Assembly: GCF_010015585.1 (NCBI RefSeq)
Contig: NW_022985082.1
Coordinates: 183,409-247,408 of the forward strand
Reading direction: 5' to 3'
DNA length: 64,000 bases
Origin: Eremomyces bilateralis CBS 781.70
Lineage: Eukaryota; Ascomycota; Dothideomycetes; Eremomycetales; Eremomycetaceae
In this document: one piece after another, positions 34,449-46,447 of the stretch
How the letters are laid out: every line of letters begins with the position of its first letter
How positions within the stretch are numbered: the stretch's first letter is position 1
Notes under the pieces: generated by a model
Databases searched by the model: none
The model's input: the letters and a program-made list of their open reading frames with translations, nothing else
What the model was told of the DNA's origin: nothing
Position numbers and translations under genes: made by a program

Positions 34449-37099
34449 ATGTACGTTGACTCTTCAATAATGGGAAATTTACTGTTGCTGATTATCGACA
34501 CAGGCATCGGCCGAAGGCGGTTGTCATCCCTCGCCTCGATCAAGAGAACATCCCCCCGGGACAGCTAGCCAAACCTATCAAATCCCAACGTCTATATGGA
34601 GGCTCCTCGCAAAGCCTTGACCGTCTCGTCAAACCCTTCAAATGTCCTGGCTCTGCAACGGTAAGCCGAACTTCCGTAAAGCCGGCCAGGAAGCGGCGCA
34701 AGATCGACTACACGGAAGATGGCGGCGATGTACCGGATTCCGATTCGGCATATAGTGAGAATTTGGCCAAGCTTCAGGCACGGTTGGAAGGCAACAAGTT
34801 TCCCGTCTTCAAAGTGAAAGACAAGGACACCACGTTCCGAGCAAGATTCAGCGTCCCGCTTTTGAACAAAGACACTGGAGGATGGAATCCACAGCGAGGA
34901 GCACCTCTTCTTGGGATGAGGCAAGGCAGAGTCTTCGTTGCTCGACCGCTACATGATCCGAGTGGTGAATTCTCGATCGTTCTCTTCGATCCGACAGTCG
35001 ACGGGAAACCGGAACCCAAGAAGATCGAGGAGAAGGAAGAGGAAGAAAAGGACCAGATCAAGGTGGACGCTCCCCTCGTGCATAAGAGCTTAGCGGAAAT
35101 ATTGGGGTTGAAGAAGACGGTGGAAGAGCATCCTCAAGTTCCGGTTGTTATTGACCCACGTTTGGCAAAAGTTTTGAGACCACATCAAGTGGAAGGAGTA
35201 AAGGTAAATTTCTCTCAATGTTGGATGAAAGTCTACTAACGTGCCCTAGTTCCTTTACTCATGTGTCACTGGCATGGTCGATGAAAATGCACATGGCTGC
35301 ATCATGGCTGACGAGATGGGGCTGGGGAAGACGGTAAGCATGTGCGCTTAAGAGAGTGGCAATCGTGTTAATTCGGACTAGTTGCAATGCATCACCCTCT
35401 TATGGACCCTCCTCAAGCAGTCACCAGATGCAGGAAAGCCAACCATAGAGAAATGCGTGATTGCCTGTCCATCAAGCCTGGTCAAGAACTGGGCAAACGA
35501 GCTGGTGAAATGGCTCGGGAAAGATGCGATCCATCCGTTCGCCATTGATGGAAAACTTCCAAAAGAGGAATTAATCCAGCAGCTACGTCAGTGGTCCATT
35601 GCCACTGGACGAGCAGTCATCCGCCCCGTTATCATTGTCTCATATGAGACGCTACGACTATATGCCGAGGAACTCAAGAGCACACCCATTGGCCTTCTTC
35701 TCTGCGATGAAGGTCATCGACTCAAAAATGACGAGAGCCGGACGTTTACTGCCCTGACCGGTCTGAATGTCCAGCGCCGAGTCATTCTCTCCGGGACGCC
35801 GATTCAAAACGATTTATCCGAATATTTTGCACTCCTCAACTTCGCTAATCCTAACTATCTCGGAACGAGAATGGAGTTTCGCAAGAAGTTCGAGATCCCC
35901 ATTCTCCGCGGTCGCGATGCTGATGGCACGGAAGTCGACCGAGAGAAAGGAGATCAGGCCACTTCAGAGCTTCTCGGGTTGGTAAACAAGTTCATCATCC
36001 GGCGAACCAACGACATTCTCAGCAAGTATCTACCGGTGAAGTATGAACATGTCGTCTTCTGTAACCTAGCGCCATTCCAAAAGGATCTCTATAACCTCTT
36101 CATCCAATCGCCCGAGATCAAGAGTTTGCTCCGTGGAAAGGGGAGCCAGCCGCTCGTTGCTATTGGGCTTCTCAAGAAGCTGTGCAATCATCCGGATCTG
36201 CTAGCCTTACCGCACGATCTCCCCGGATCGGAAGACACCTTCCCAGAAGACTTTGTTCCAAAAGATTCCCGCGGTCGGGACAGGGATGTAAAGTCGTGGT
36301 ATTCTGGGAAGATGGTGGTTCTCGACCGGTGAGTATGCAATCCCTTGAACTGCGGATATAGACTGACTGTTATAGAATGCTGGCAAGAATCCGACAGGAT
36401 ACGAACGATAAGATCGTGCTGATTTCCAATTACTCCAAGACCCTGGATATATTCGAGAGGCTTTGCCGATCTCGAGGCTACGGCTCCTTCCGTCTCGATG
36501 GTAGCATGAACGTCAGCAAGCGACAGAAGCTCGTAGACAGATTCAACGATCCCGAAGGCGAAGAATTCGTCTTCCTGCTCTCCAGCAAAGCCGGTGGATG
36601 CGGCCTCAATCTCATCGGAGCCAACCGCCTCATCCTCTTCGATCCCGACTGGAATCCCGCGGCCGATCAGCAGGCATTGGCTCGCGTGTGGCGCGACGGG
36701 CAGAAGAAAGACTGCTTCGTCTACCGCTTCATCGCGACGGGGACGATTGAAGAGAAGATTTTCCAGCGGCAATCGCACAAGCAAGCGCTCTCCACCTGCG
36801 TCGTGGACTCCGGGGAGGACGTGGAGCGACATTTCAGTTTAGGTTCGCTTCGTGAGCTGTTCCAGTATCAGCCGCACACGACGAGCGATACGCATGACAC
36901 GTTCAAGTGTAAGCGATGCAACAAGGATGGTCAGCAGCATATCAAGTCGCAGGCGATGCTCTACGGTGACACCAGTACTTGGAATCACTTCGTGAATAGC
37001 GGGCAGAGCGGGCCGCTGGGAAAGATCCAGGACCTTCTGCTTCGTCAAGAGACGGAGCAAGGGGACGTCAGTGCGGTGTTCCAATATATCAGCCACTAA
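34449..37099 (+). CDS. rad54: Rad54 homologous-recombination translocase
   Basis: Rad54 is the Swi2/Snf2 ATPase that works with Rad51 in strand exchange and chromatin remodelling during double-strand-break repair. Coding exons 34449-34450, 34504-35203, 35250-35333, 35382-36328 and 36376-37099 give 818 residues. The N-terminus includes [11 protein letters not shown] and the nuclear-signal-like [10 protein letters not shown]. ATPase motifs in order are DEMGLGKT (I), [15 protein letters not shown] (II), LSGTPIQND (III), [15 protein letters not shown] (V) and [13 protein letters not shown] (VI). The C-terminal CKRCN zinc-binding region follows. The proposed start codon is split, AT at 34449-34450 and G at 34504, because the main frame has a stop further upstream and no intact ATG. 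This start is less certain than the body. The stop is only 90 bp from the end of apn1. Confidence 0.95.
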
Positions 37100-37145
37100 T
37101 GATTACTCGAGGGGAATGAGGGGATGACTTCAGATTGTTAGCATT

Positions 37146-37172
37146 TGGTTAGGCGCATTGGTTAGGCGCATT
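37146..37172. repeat. 14-bp tandem duplication between rad54 and apn1
   Basis: Two perfect copies of GGTTAGGCGCATTG lie in the 90-bp gap between two converging genes. It may be a slippage product or part of a terminator region. Confidence 0.8.
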
Positions 37173-37189
37173 GTATAGACAGCGACACG

Positions 37190-38843
37190 CTAATCCAATT
37201 CATCCTCGTCCAACGAACTCTCTGTCTCTGTTTCGGCCGCTTTCTTCCTCCCCCTCCCTGTCCCAGCTGACTTCTTCGCCGCCTTATCGTCCCTTCGTCG
37301 AACCTGGTCTTCCACCCTATCCCTCTCGGCCGCCCCCTCCGCAGCCAACCGCGTCTCCATCTCTTCAAACTCCCGACTCTCCACATCCATCCCCCGCAGC
37401 TGTTCCAGCAACTTGATCTCCCGTGCCCAGATCCCTTTATCCTCCACCGCCTTCGCCTTCTTCACCGGACCCTTCTTCTTCCCACTCTCCGCTTCCCCAC
37501 CACCCACCAGCTCCGCCTTCACTGGCACGTCAATCGGCGTCTCCAACACCAACGGCAGCCCATGAAACCGCCCATCATTCACCAAGTTCCAAAACGCCCG
37601 CAGCCCCAGAAACCCTGTCCCGATATTCGCGTGCAAATCCCGCGCGCTCCCCAGCGGCGCCTTCGAGTCGTTGATATGCGCGGCCTTCAGGTACTCCTTC
37701 CCAACAATCGTATCGAACCGCTTCATCGTCGATTGATACGCATCTGGCGTGCGGACATCGTAGCCTGCGGCGAAGATGTGGCAGGTATCCAAACACACCC
37801 CCACTCTCTCCTTCTTCTCAATCAGCGCGATAATATCGCGTAGATCCTCGAACGTGCTCCCGAGGGTATTCTTCCCGCCCGCCATCGTCTCCAGTAGCGT
37901 AATGACGTCCCCTGTGGCCGGGTCCTGATGCGCCCTGTTCATCTGCGCCGCCAGATGGCGAATCGCGCTCGCCCGATCCGGTGCGCCGGCACTGTTTCCC
38001 GGATGGAAGTTATACAGCCGAATCCCTAGCTTCTCGCACCGCGACAGATCATCTACGAAGCTCTCATACGCCTGCTTCGTCCGAGCGGGGTCCGGGTGCG
38101 CGAGATTAACGAGATACGAGCCGTGCGGGACGATGTGCACCCCCGCGTCGTATTTATGGTGTGAGCATGCGGAGGTGAAGAGGGGTGGGATGGTAGGATC
38201 GAGGGGCGGGTTCGCCCATTTGCGTTGGGATTTGAGGAAGAGGGCGAAGCTGTTGGCGCCGACGTGAAGGGCGTTGGGGATGGAGTTGTGGACGCCTGGA
38301 GGATTAGCGAGAGAGGGGAGAGGAGGGATGGGACTTACCGCCGGCACCGCTCACATGGGCACCTATAAGAAGTTGACTGCCGATGGTTCGGGCGGCGAGG
38401 GGGGGCATTTCTTCTTCCTTTTGCTTCTTGGTCTTCCGCTTGGGCTTCGTGATGGGTTGTACTTCCTCGTCGACGATCGCTTCCTGATCTTGAACAACGG
38501 GTGTCTTCTTCGCCCTTGATGACCGCTTCTTCACATTCGCTTCCTTAGTTATATCGGCTTCCGCTACTACCGGAGTCTCTTGCTTGATGCTTGTTCTGGA
38601 GCGATGTAGAGTTCTAGTGGATTTTTCGGGAACAACACTCGTCTTCTTGACATCTATATCCACTACGGCCGCAGCTTTCGTGCGTTTGGAGCTTCGAGAT
38701 GGAGGTTCTGCTCCAACCTTGCGCTTCCGGCTCTGCGACGAGTGTTTCGTCTCGATTTCTTCAGACGCGACGGAGGTTATGGACTCGGGCTCAGGGGCAT
38801 CAGCGGACATGGAGGAGAGAGATGAAGATGAGGAACGAGGCAT
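37190..38843 (-). CDS. apn1: Apn1-type AP endonuclease (endonuclease IV family)
   Basis: Cleaves DNA 5' to abasic sites and trims blocked 3' ends in base-excision repair. Exons 38339-38843 and 37190-38295, with a 43-nt intron and split Gly codon, give 536 residues. A basic, Ser-rich N-terminal extension of about 155 residues carries nuclear-localisation-like patches (KRKVGAEPPSRSSKR, KPKRKTKKQK). The TIM-barrel core starts LLIGAHVSGAGGVHNS. Metal-site segments are RLYNFHPGNSAG, TLLETMAGG, VCLDTCHIFAAGYD and KAAHINDSKAPLGS with its GTGFLG region, matching endonuclease IV signatures, and LPLVLETP. A long charged C-terminal tail follows. The product is longer than bacterial Nfo (about 285 residues) because of both extensions. 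It diverges from dim1 and converges on rad54. Confidence 0.94.
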
Positions 38844-39151
38844 GGTGGATGTTCAAGCCATTGGTATTGTGATGGGACTTGACAGAAATTACGGACTGTC
38901 CTGAAAGGTTTTAATGTACGAATTGGTTCCTGAAGTTAGTATCACTAAGTTCGATGCAATGATGGACTCTGGTATCGCGAAGTCGCGTATATAAACCAGA
39001 CAGGGATTGTCATCTGTTATCGATAAGCGGCCCACCTTCGACATTTGAATTTTTGGAGACTCCCGCAACTCTGCCCCCGAAACCTTGATATACCCCATTC
39101 TTGCGCATTCGACTACGATTAACCTACTCACGGTCATTCATATCATTCAGT
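38844..39151. promoter_or_regulatory. Divergent promoter region apn1 / dim1
   Basis: 308 bp between two opposite start codons. It must contain both core promoters. No specific factor site is claimed. Confidence 0.55.
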
Positions 39152-40404
39152 ATGGCAAAAACAAAAAAGAAGTCCGGCTCGGGTTTGGGCCCAGCCTTCG
39201 GTGGCGTCTCCAAGTCCACCAAACCCCCCAAGGCATCCCACAGCATCTTCAAGATGAACACAGATATCGGCCAGCATATCCTCAAAAACCCCGGTATCGC
39301 GCAAGCGATTGTCGATAAATCAGACCTCAAACAAAGCGATGTATGTTCTCCTCTTGTTCATCTCCTATATACACCCCCTAACACCTCCAGGTCGTCCTCG
39401 AAATTGGTCCCGGCTCCGGAAACCTCTCCCTCCCCATCCTCGCCCGCTGCGCCCGCCTCACCGCCATCGAACTTGACCCCCGCATGGCCGCCGAACTCAC
39501 CAAGCGCGTCCAAGGTACCCCCTACGCCGCCAAACTCACCCTCCTCCTCGGCGACGTCATCAAACGCCCCGCCCTCCCCTACTCCGACGTCATCATTTCC
39601 AACACCCCTTACCAGATCTCTTCGCCGCTGGTCTTTAAGATCCTCGGCATGGACGCGCCGCCGCGGTGCGCGGTGCTCATGTTCCAGAGGGAGTTCGCGC
39701 AGCGCTTGTTTGCGAACCCGGGGGATAAGCTGTACAGTCGGCTGAGTGCAAACGTGCAGATGTGGGCGCATGTGCAGAATGTGATGAAAGTAGGGAAAAA
39801 TAACTTCAGCCCGCCGCCGATGGTGGAAAGCAGCGTGGTGCGAATCGTGCCGAAGCGGCCGCGGCCGCAGATTAGCTACGAAGAGTGGGATGGGATGTTG
39901 AGGGTGTGCTTCTCGCGGAAGAACAAGACGCTGCGGGCGGCATTCGCGGTGGAAGGCGTGGTTGCGGGTCTAGTGGAGAATTGGAGGACGTGGTGCGCGG
40001 TGAATGGGATGCCGGTGGAAGACGATGAGGGAGATGTGGCGATGGGGGCGGATGCTGGGTTCGCACCTGGGATAAGCGAAGGGGGTGTTAGCACGGCGCA
40101 GGAAGATGAATGGCATGGATTTGCGGAGGAGGCGAATGGGGACGATATGGATGTCGATGGCGTCGATAAGGAGGTGGATGATGAGTTGCCCGCGTTCATG
40201 GCCCGGCAATTGACGGGGAAGTCCGCGACGAGGGATCGGAAAAAGCAGAAAAAGACGAAGTTGTGGGCGAAGGTGAAGGAGAAGATAAGGAAGGTTTTGG
40301 AGGACGATACGGAGTTGGCAGAGAAGCGAGCGAGGACTTGCGATCAGGGGGAGTTTCTTAAGCTTCTGTATGCCTTCAATCAGGAGGGCATACATTTCAA
40401 TTAA
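39152..40404 (+). CDS. dim1: Dim1-type 18S rRNA dimethyladenosine transferase
   Basis: Dimethylates two adjacent adenines near the 3' end of 18S rRNA during small-subunit maturation. Exons 39152-39340 and 39391-40404 give 400 residues. A basic N-terminus ([13 protein letters not shown]) precedes the conserved [22 protein letters not shown]-binding motif I is [17 protein letters not shown] with AIELDPRM after it; the catalytic motif IV is [21 protein letters not shown]-like FQREFAQRL and [16 protein letters not shown] follow. A Glu/Asp/Gly-rich insertion at about 285-345 separates the core from the C-terminal helix ending FNQEGIHFN, which makes the protein 80-90 residues longer than yeast Dim1. 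Head-to-head with apn1, tail-to-tail with the GH76 gene. Confidence 0.95.
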
Positions 40405-40598
40405 GCTCCTCCCAGAGCCCTGGTCGAAGATACCCTTTTCATGAAAGTTGACAATACAGCTGCCTTCGATTCGTGGGTATACCTGTCTGAATGCACTCTC
40501 TACTATGATGTATCATTATGTCCAAATTCCGACACTATCCTGTCCATGCCGGTCGTTTCTCATAAATCCTGCCCCCTATCTCTCCGCCATGGAGAATG

Positions 40599-42092
40599 TT
40601 AAGAAAGCATGAACCAACCTGCCAGCGACCAGAGTACCATTATCAATACCATCAAAAACCATGCGCCACCCTTATCTGCACTCGTCATCGGCCTAGTAAG
40701 CAAATTCGAAGTGCTTCCACCTCCTCCCCCGCTTCCACCGGATCCGGCCCCTGGATCTCCGGTACTGTTACCCCCCGTGTTTGCCGTGAACGGCGCACGC
40801 GTGCTGTCTATCAACAGATTCTGAATCACACTCAGGGCGCTCATTTGCTCGCCCACACCATTGAGCCCGTCGAAGACTTTCTCGTACCATTTGCGACCAC
40901 ACCACTCGCCCTGTGGGCCGCCGGTACATTGGCCCGCGGCCCCCTGCGCGGACGTTTCCATCAACGGCCTGATGCGGTCTCGAGTGAAAGGGGCGAGTTG
41001 GCTCGCGATCGCGAGCCAGCGGGAGAAATACGCTTTGAAGGAGGGTTGGTCGACGTTGCATGTCTCGGCTGGTTCGCAAGCCATTTCGACGAGGATCTTG
41101 CCGCCGTATTCTTCGGGATACATGACTTCGACGGCGTCGAGGAGTTTGGTCAGGTGGTTTCCCCAGACGTCGGAGCCGTTGGTGAAATTATACAACTGTC
41201 TCGCATGTTAGCTCGCCCGGGGATGTAGAAGGGAATATAGAACGCACATATGCACTCCCGGCAATCAGATTACCGTAATTATACGTCCATTCCAAAATGG
41301 TTGGATTGGTACAATTGTCCTCGACATCGCCGCCATCGTACACCCGATACTCATCATCGATCATTTTGATATCCAGTAGCCAATCGAATGCCTTCTCCGC
41401 CAATTCCGCATATGTCTGGTTCCCCGTGTAGCGCGCCAGCCGCGCACCCATCTGAAAGAAACAGCTGTTCGATATCGTGTTCTTGTAGTTGTATCCGTTG
41501 TTCCATGTGAAGATCTGCCAGCGGAGACCGCCTCCGCAATGCTGGGTGTCCCATCTCGACGCCTGCTGGTTGAAGACTGATTGAGCGAGTGCGAGCCAGG
41601 ATGGCTTGTCTGGTGGTGGGTTGGGGTAGTTATATTCGGCTGCATCGAGGACCGCGAAGGCCCAGAAGGCTTGGTCGTCGTTACCTTCGGTACGGGATTG
41701 ATTGGAGGGTAGGTAATCATTGTCGCCAATTTGATGCAGCAGTGCTTCGGTCGTGATATTGTTATAAGTGGTGTCCCCGGTTAGAGACCAGTATTCGACC
41801 AGAGTCATAAACATTGCGCCCGCTTCCCACCAAAAGTATGGGTCGGGAAGAAGGCCGGGAATCATGCCTGTTGCATTGCCAGTGTAGAATCGTACGAGTC
41901 CGCGGGCAAGGCTGCTTGCGGCTTTCTTGATGCTAGCTGCTTGACGTGAGCAGCTGTCCAGTTTCCTGATCGTGGAGTCTACCGCAGGGAAGACCACTTA
42001 CCATCATTGCCAATCTCGATATCGATCGACAGTCCATATTGGCAGAAAAGCAGCAGTGATAACACCGTTCTCCAGACACCGTTTGACCACAT
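40599..42092 (-). CDS. GPI-anchored DCW1/DFG5-type GH76 alpha-1,6-mannanase
   Basis: Dcw1/Dfg5 enzymes are thought to transfer GPI-linked wall proteins onto the cell-wall glucan through the mannose core. Exons 42002-42092, 41248-41939 and 40599-41195 give 459 residues. A signal peptide includes VLSLLLFCQYGLS. The GH76 (alpha/alpha)6 domain begins ASIKKAASSLARGLVRFYTG and includes DPYFWWEAGAMFMTLVEYW, the double-Asp catalytic motif EGNDDQAFWAFA, CGGGLRWQIFTWNNGYNYK and the N-glycosylation-rich middle. After about residue 400 come a Gly/Ser linker and a terminal hydrophobic helix (AWFLMVLIMVLWSLAGWF), a standard GPI-attachment tail. Acceptors at 41196-41197 and 41940-41941 keep the frame. It acts at the plasma membrane/wall. 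Confidence 0.93.
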
Positions 42093-43870
42093 CCCATCTA
42101 TTAAACGAGTGAAGGTTTTGATTGAACGAAAGTAATCGATCTCCTCTTTCCACCACTTCTCATCTTCTCCTGCTGATCAATGACGTCCACATGTGACTAA
42201 GGCAGCTGCGGCGGGGATGGGAAGCTTCGGTTTCCTAAACAGCTACTGGGCTTCGCGGAACATGGTGACAGCAGATGACGAAAAAGAAGGAAGACGTGGA
42301 AAACGAAGGACTCAACAAACCCAGCAATTAAGCACAGTAAGTAAGCATTGGTAGATAGGATAATTAATAATAATGAGCGAAAGCCATCCTTGAAGTGCTC
42401 GAGCGGTGCGATTCGAGGGAAGGCGACGTCACACTGGGGTCCTTTGGTGGGATCCAAGACCCGAGTGGATTAAGAATCCTAAGCTTCTCTTGCAAGTCGC
42501 ACCGTCACCGCAGTACCCGTGTGCTAGAATTTCATCCGACAGGCACCAGGTGGAGGATGTGCACCACCACATCCATTATTGTTCCGTGCCGCCGTCAGTA
42601 GCATGGTGGTGTGTACCTGTACATAGCCCTGCTCGACCAATGTTCGATTAATCTAGTGTGATTTGACGGCCAATAGACCACTCTGTTTTCCCGCATGGAG
42701 ATGGAAAGGGATCATTCAGCCCATGCTGACCTGTCCATGCTACGTCCTCGGTTGAACGGGCGATCCGCACGGAATAGTGCTCACCTTGCTTGACATGGAA
42801 GAGCTATTCTATTCTAGAGCCTGCATGTGAATGATGATGGGATGGGTGCCCCCAACTTCGTCAAAATGGCGGGTCGGAAGCGTTGACAAGCATCGGGTCA
42901 AGGTACGCTAAGCGATAAATAAACGGACGACTCTAGTTCCCGTCGAAGAGTATCCATGTGATAAAGAGGCTTAGAGAATCCAAAGAACAACGCAAAGTTG
43001 CAGAGCCTTTAGTGAGGGGAGCAAGGCCCGGCTAGATACACCAAGCATGTGCTGGCTGTCTGGTCTCGCGTCTCTACTCCTCCTGGAGAGTCACTCGGGA
43101 GTCCAGACGCATTATGGATGCGACCTGAGCCACTGAGGGTCAGAGGGAAGCGTCTCAGGAACGCTCAATGATTTTTCCGAAGGTCAGAGGAAATGTTCCG
43201 AGGCTGGAAACCTTGGAAGCAATAATTCCTTCGCGGTCGGATTTCGTTCCGCCGCGGAGTTGAATGGTTTGAATTACATAATCACCAGCATCTTTCATGA
43301 ATCATGACCTAACCAAGTTTCCTCTCATACATTCCATTCCATAAGAATATTACAGTTTTTCTTGTCCCTCTTGCATTGGATTGATTCGATCAGATACTGA
43401 ATATCGTGAGATGTTTCAAATCGCCCAATGACGACAATGTACCCGTCCTGACTGCGCATTAGGCAACGTCAGAGAGCGAAGCCACTTGCGAGAACGGCAT
43501 CCAAAAACGATTTTATGCACGGGGTAACGTAGTGTCCATCTATAGATCTTCATTGCCTGTTTAAGGAATGGTGAGGCTTTAGATTCTGAGGTCTACGATC
43601 TTTCTGGCAATGGGTGTTAGCCGCTTCTCCTTGATGACATCGGGTAGAGTGGCGTCTTCATCCTGCCCGGGGTGAATATCAGCCCGATCTGGAGCCTACA
43701 GTTCATCCCTTGCGCTGATGCACAATGCTTTTTCTTTTGCGCGCATCCTCTTGTATTATTTATATCGGTCTCTATTATTTTTAGTCTATCATCGCCTCTT
43801 GTCATTTCATTCACCCGTCTATGACAACTTCAATTCTTCGTCTCATATTTCTTAGGTCTGGAAGAGGACG
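42093..43870. other. Long intergenic region, no supported gene
   Basis: 1.8 kb between the GH76 promoter side and the AMID-like gene. Only short random frames occur. A TATA-like ATTTATATC lies at about 43757-43765, roughly 110 bp before the next ATG. Confidence 0.5.
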
Positions 43871-45127
43871 ATGGCCCAAAACACCACCAAAACTCCTTTG
43901 AAGCAGATAGTGATCCTCGGAGGATCCTATGGTGGCATTTCCACTGCGCACTACCTCCTCAAACATGTCGTCCCCCGCTTACCCGAGAATGAAGCGTGCC
44001 AGGTCACCCTTATCGGTGCATCGTCGCAGGCCATGTGTAGACCCGCCTGCCCTCGAGCACTCATATCAGACGATATGTTCCCGCAAAACAGACTATTCGT
44101 TGGCATCGCGGAGTTATTCAAGCAGTACCCGAAAGGCAGTTTCCGCTTCGTTCAGGGAACAGCCATGCATCTAGACGATACAAACCGAACCGTGGCCGTC
44201 ACACTTTCAGACGGCGGCCCCAAGATCTTCGTTTTCCACGCTCTCGTTATCGCTACCGGGGCATCTACGAATTCTCCGCTACTCGGACTCCACGGTGATG
44301 CTGGCTCCCTACGAGCCAGCTGGGCAGAGTTCCGCGACGCTCTCCCAGCTGCAAAGAGCATCGTCGTAGTAGGCGGAGGCCCCACAGGTGTGGAAACCGC
44401 AGCTGAATTGGGCGAATATCTGAACGGTCGGGCGGGTCTATTCAGTTCGAAGTTAGCGAACCCCACGGTGCGCATCACTCTTGTCACTTCTGGTCCACGC
44501 ATACTTTGGTACCTTCCGCCCTCCACCGCAGAAACTGCGGAGAAATACCTCGCCGCAGTCGGCGTGAATGTCATCAAGAACGCTTGGGTCACGGCCATAG
44601 AGCCTTCAGACGCCGGGGCCGTCAAAGTCTCGGCGAAGGCGAAGCTAGCCCTTGACGATGGGACGACCCTTGACGCCGACCTTTATATTCCCGCGACTGG
44701 TACGACACCGAACACTAGCTTCGTCCAAAAATCCCTCCAAACCCAAGACGGCCGCGTCAACACCAACCCCTCCACCCTCCGCATCGACAAATCCGGTCCC
44801 CGCATCTATGCCATCGGCGATGCATCCTCCGCTGCGCGCCCTGCCATCCATCTCATCTTCCCTGCCGTCCCTGTCCTCTGCGCCAACATCAAGCGAGACC
44901 TTCTCCTCGCCGCTGGCGTGGACGAGAGCTCCATCGGTGAAGATAGGATATTCAAGGAGGATACTCGCGAGACGCAGCTGGTGCCGGTTGGCAGGAGCAA
45001 GGGGGTAGGGGCGGCAATGGGGTATCGGTTGCTTAGCTTTTTGGTGTGGGCGATCAAAGGACGGGACTACTGGCTCTGGACGACTGGAGCACTTTGGAGT
45101 GGAAGACAGTGGGCGAAAGAATCGTGA
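43871..45127 (+). CDS. AMID/AIFM2-like FAD-dependent oxidoreductase
   Basis: Single exon, 418 residues. The family uses FAD and NAD(P)H, and animal relatives (AIFM2/FSP1) reduce quinones. The FAD Rossmann motif is IVILGGSYGGISTAHYLL near residue 15; the second dinucleotide motif is SIVVVGGGPTGVETAAELG near 160. LVIATGAST matches the conserved ATG motif, and the flavin-binding RIYAIGDASSAARPAI lies near 315. A Leu/Trp-rich C-terminus (YRLLSFLVWAIKGRDYWLW) could associate with membranes. No N-terminal targeting sequence is apparent. The ATG at 43871 follows a TATA-like site and starts the conserved fold. A role in redox or lipid-quinone protection is inferred from family only. Confidence 0.88.
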   Translation: MAQNTTKTPLKQIVILGGSYGGISTAHYLLKHVVPRLPENEACQVTLIGASSQAMCRPACPRALISDDMFPQNRLFVGIAELFKQYPKGSFRFVQGTAMHLDDTNRTVAVTLSDGGPKIFVFHALVIATGASTNSPLLGLHGDAGSLRASWAEFRDALPAAKSIVVVGGGPTGVETAAELGEYLNGRAGLFSSKLANPTVRITLVTSGPRILWYLPPSTAETAEKYLAAVGVNVIKNAWVTAIEPSDAGAVKVSAKAKLALDDGTTLDADLYIPATGTTPNTSFVQKSLQTQDGRVNTNPSTLRIDKSGPRIYAIGDASSAARPAIHLIFPAVPVLCANIKRDLLLAAGVDESSIGEDRIFKEDTRETQLVPVGRSKGVGAAMGYRLLSFLVWAIKGRDYWLWTTGALWSGRQWAKES

Positions 45128-46254
45128 TTCCGAAGTATCGAAGCCATCCGGGATGGGTGGTATTGAAGGTCCCCGATATAGATCTAGTTGTTTGAATAGC
45201 TTATCCCTTCGTTATGTTTAGTATTCCCTTACCTCAAGACAGAGAGGCGTCATGCACTCCGTATATAAATTCTATCAAATCACCTACTCAACCCGTCAGC
45301 GGCTTTATTATCTGATGCAGGCGAAGGTTGCACTGTCGCAAGATCAGCCTTCAGTTTCGTATTCTTGCAGACACTCCTACTATGTACTCGAAAGAGGCAC
45401 GACCAGGAGGGTGATCAAAGACATGACTCAGTTAATTTAGTGCAATGAAGCAGGATTCATCAATTTATATGGATTCAGCCTGTAGATCTTTTCTAGACAC
45501 TTGCATACAATGCAGCACGAGCGGTTATGACTACCGCTCCGAACCACATTCCCCGAAGAATCAGGAAGTTTCAACTTCTGAACTGTGCCACCCAGGCGCA
45601 ACAGATTCAGCCATTCGTGTACAAAGGAGCACCTGTCTGGTGTAAATGCGTTGATACGCATGAACAGATTCATGGAGGTCCAGGACCTCCGCAAGCTGGC
45701 CCGACGAGATAGTAGTTATCTCTAGTAAAGCGAGAAGGACCACGCATTGGTATTCAGTCAGATCCACGTCTTTTCCACCGTTAAATCCCGCCCATTTGAT
45801 AAAAGGACTGTTCTTCTCGAGAGGGAGAGACTTTGTTTTGAGCTTCTCGTCGGTTGTGATGCGGGCGTTCCGGAAGTTTCGTGTGATGACTGCTTAAGCA
45901 TATTTTTGTGTATATCAATTGATCCAGTGGTTGTATTATAAAGATTAATGGAAATTGCTTAAGAAGATAGTGTACTTTAAGAATGAGGAAGAAGAAAAGG
46001 AACCTGACTAACTGATCTGTGGGAATGACGATGTAATGATATATCAGGGGTTTCCGATATACTTCTACTTCTACTTTAGCGACTCTTCTTCTTTCTTTCT
46101 ACATCTTGACCCACCTAGCCCACTAGCCCAGAACGCCTCGAACCTGGTCATAACCGGTATCTCCTATTCCAGAGAACTCTAACATGTTCCGATGGACTGA
46201 TGGAGACCACAGGCCGAACAAGCCTTGTGGCAGAATATATTCATAGCTGGAATA
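45128..46254. other. Intergenic leading into transposon island
   Basis: 1.1 kb without a recognisable gene, only short frames. It contains the 3' UTR of the AMID-like gene. The TA dinucleotide at 46253-46254 is the left target duplication of the following element. Confidence 0.5.
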
Positions 46255-46268
46255 AGTTCAACCCCTGT

Positions 46269-46312
46269 CAAGTAGCCAACCACCCAAGTAGCCAACCGTT
46301 TAAGTAGCCAAC
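46269..46312. repeat. Three direct AAGTAGCCAAC repeats in left TIR
   Basis: Units at 46269-46280, 46284-46297 and 46301-46312. The right TIR has only two (46796-46807 and 46812-46823, inverted). Such subterminal repeats are commonly transposase-binding sites. Confidence 0.8.
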
Positions 46313-46447
46313 ATCAGCATCTCTTATCACCATCATTCCAACCGCGATATCTCCACCAAAACATTTTTTGGGAAATGTATACAACAGGATTCAAATAACC
46401 TTACTTGGAGAGTCTGACGTAAATTGGGCTTTTGAAATAGAATGTTT

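Noticed and set aside
34599-34650. ATG at 34599 as rad54 start
   Set aside because: It is in a different frame from KPFKCPG and the rest of Rad54.
46017-46105. Possible solo LTR (TGTGGGAATGACG ... TCTACA)
   Set aside because: TG...CA ends and a pyrimidine tract are suggestive, but no second copy, target duplication or primer-binding site could be confirmed.
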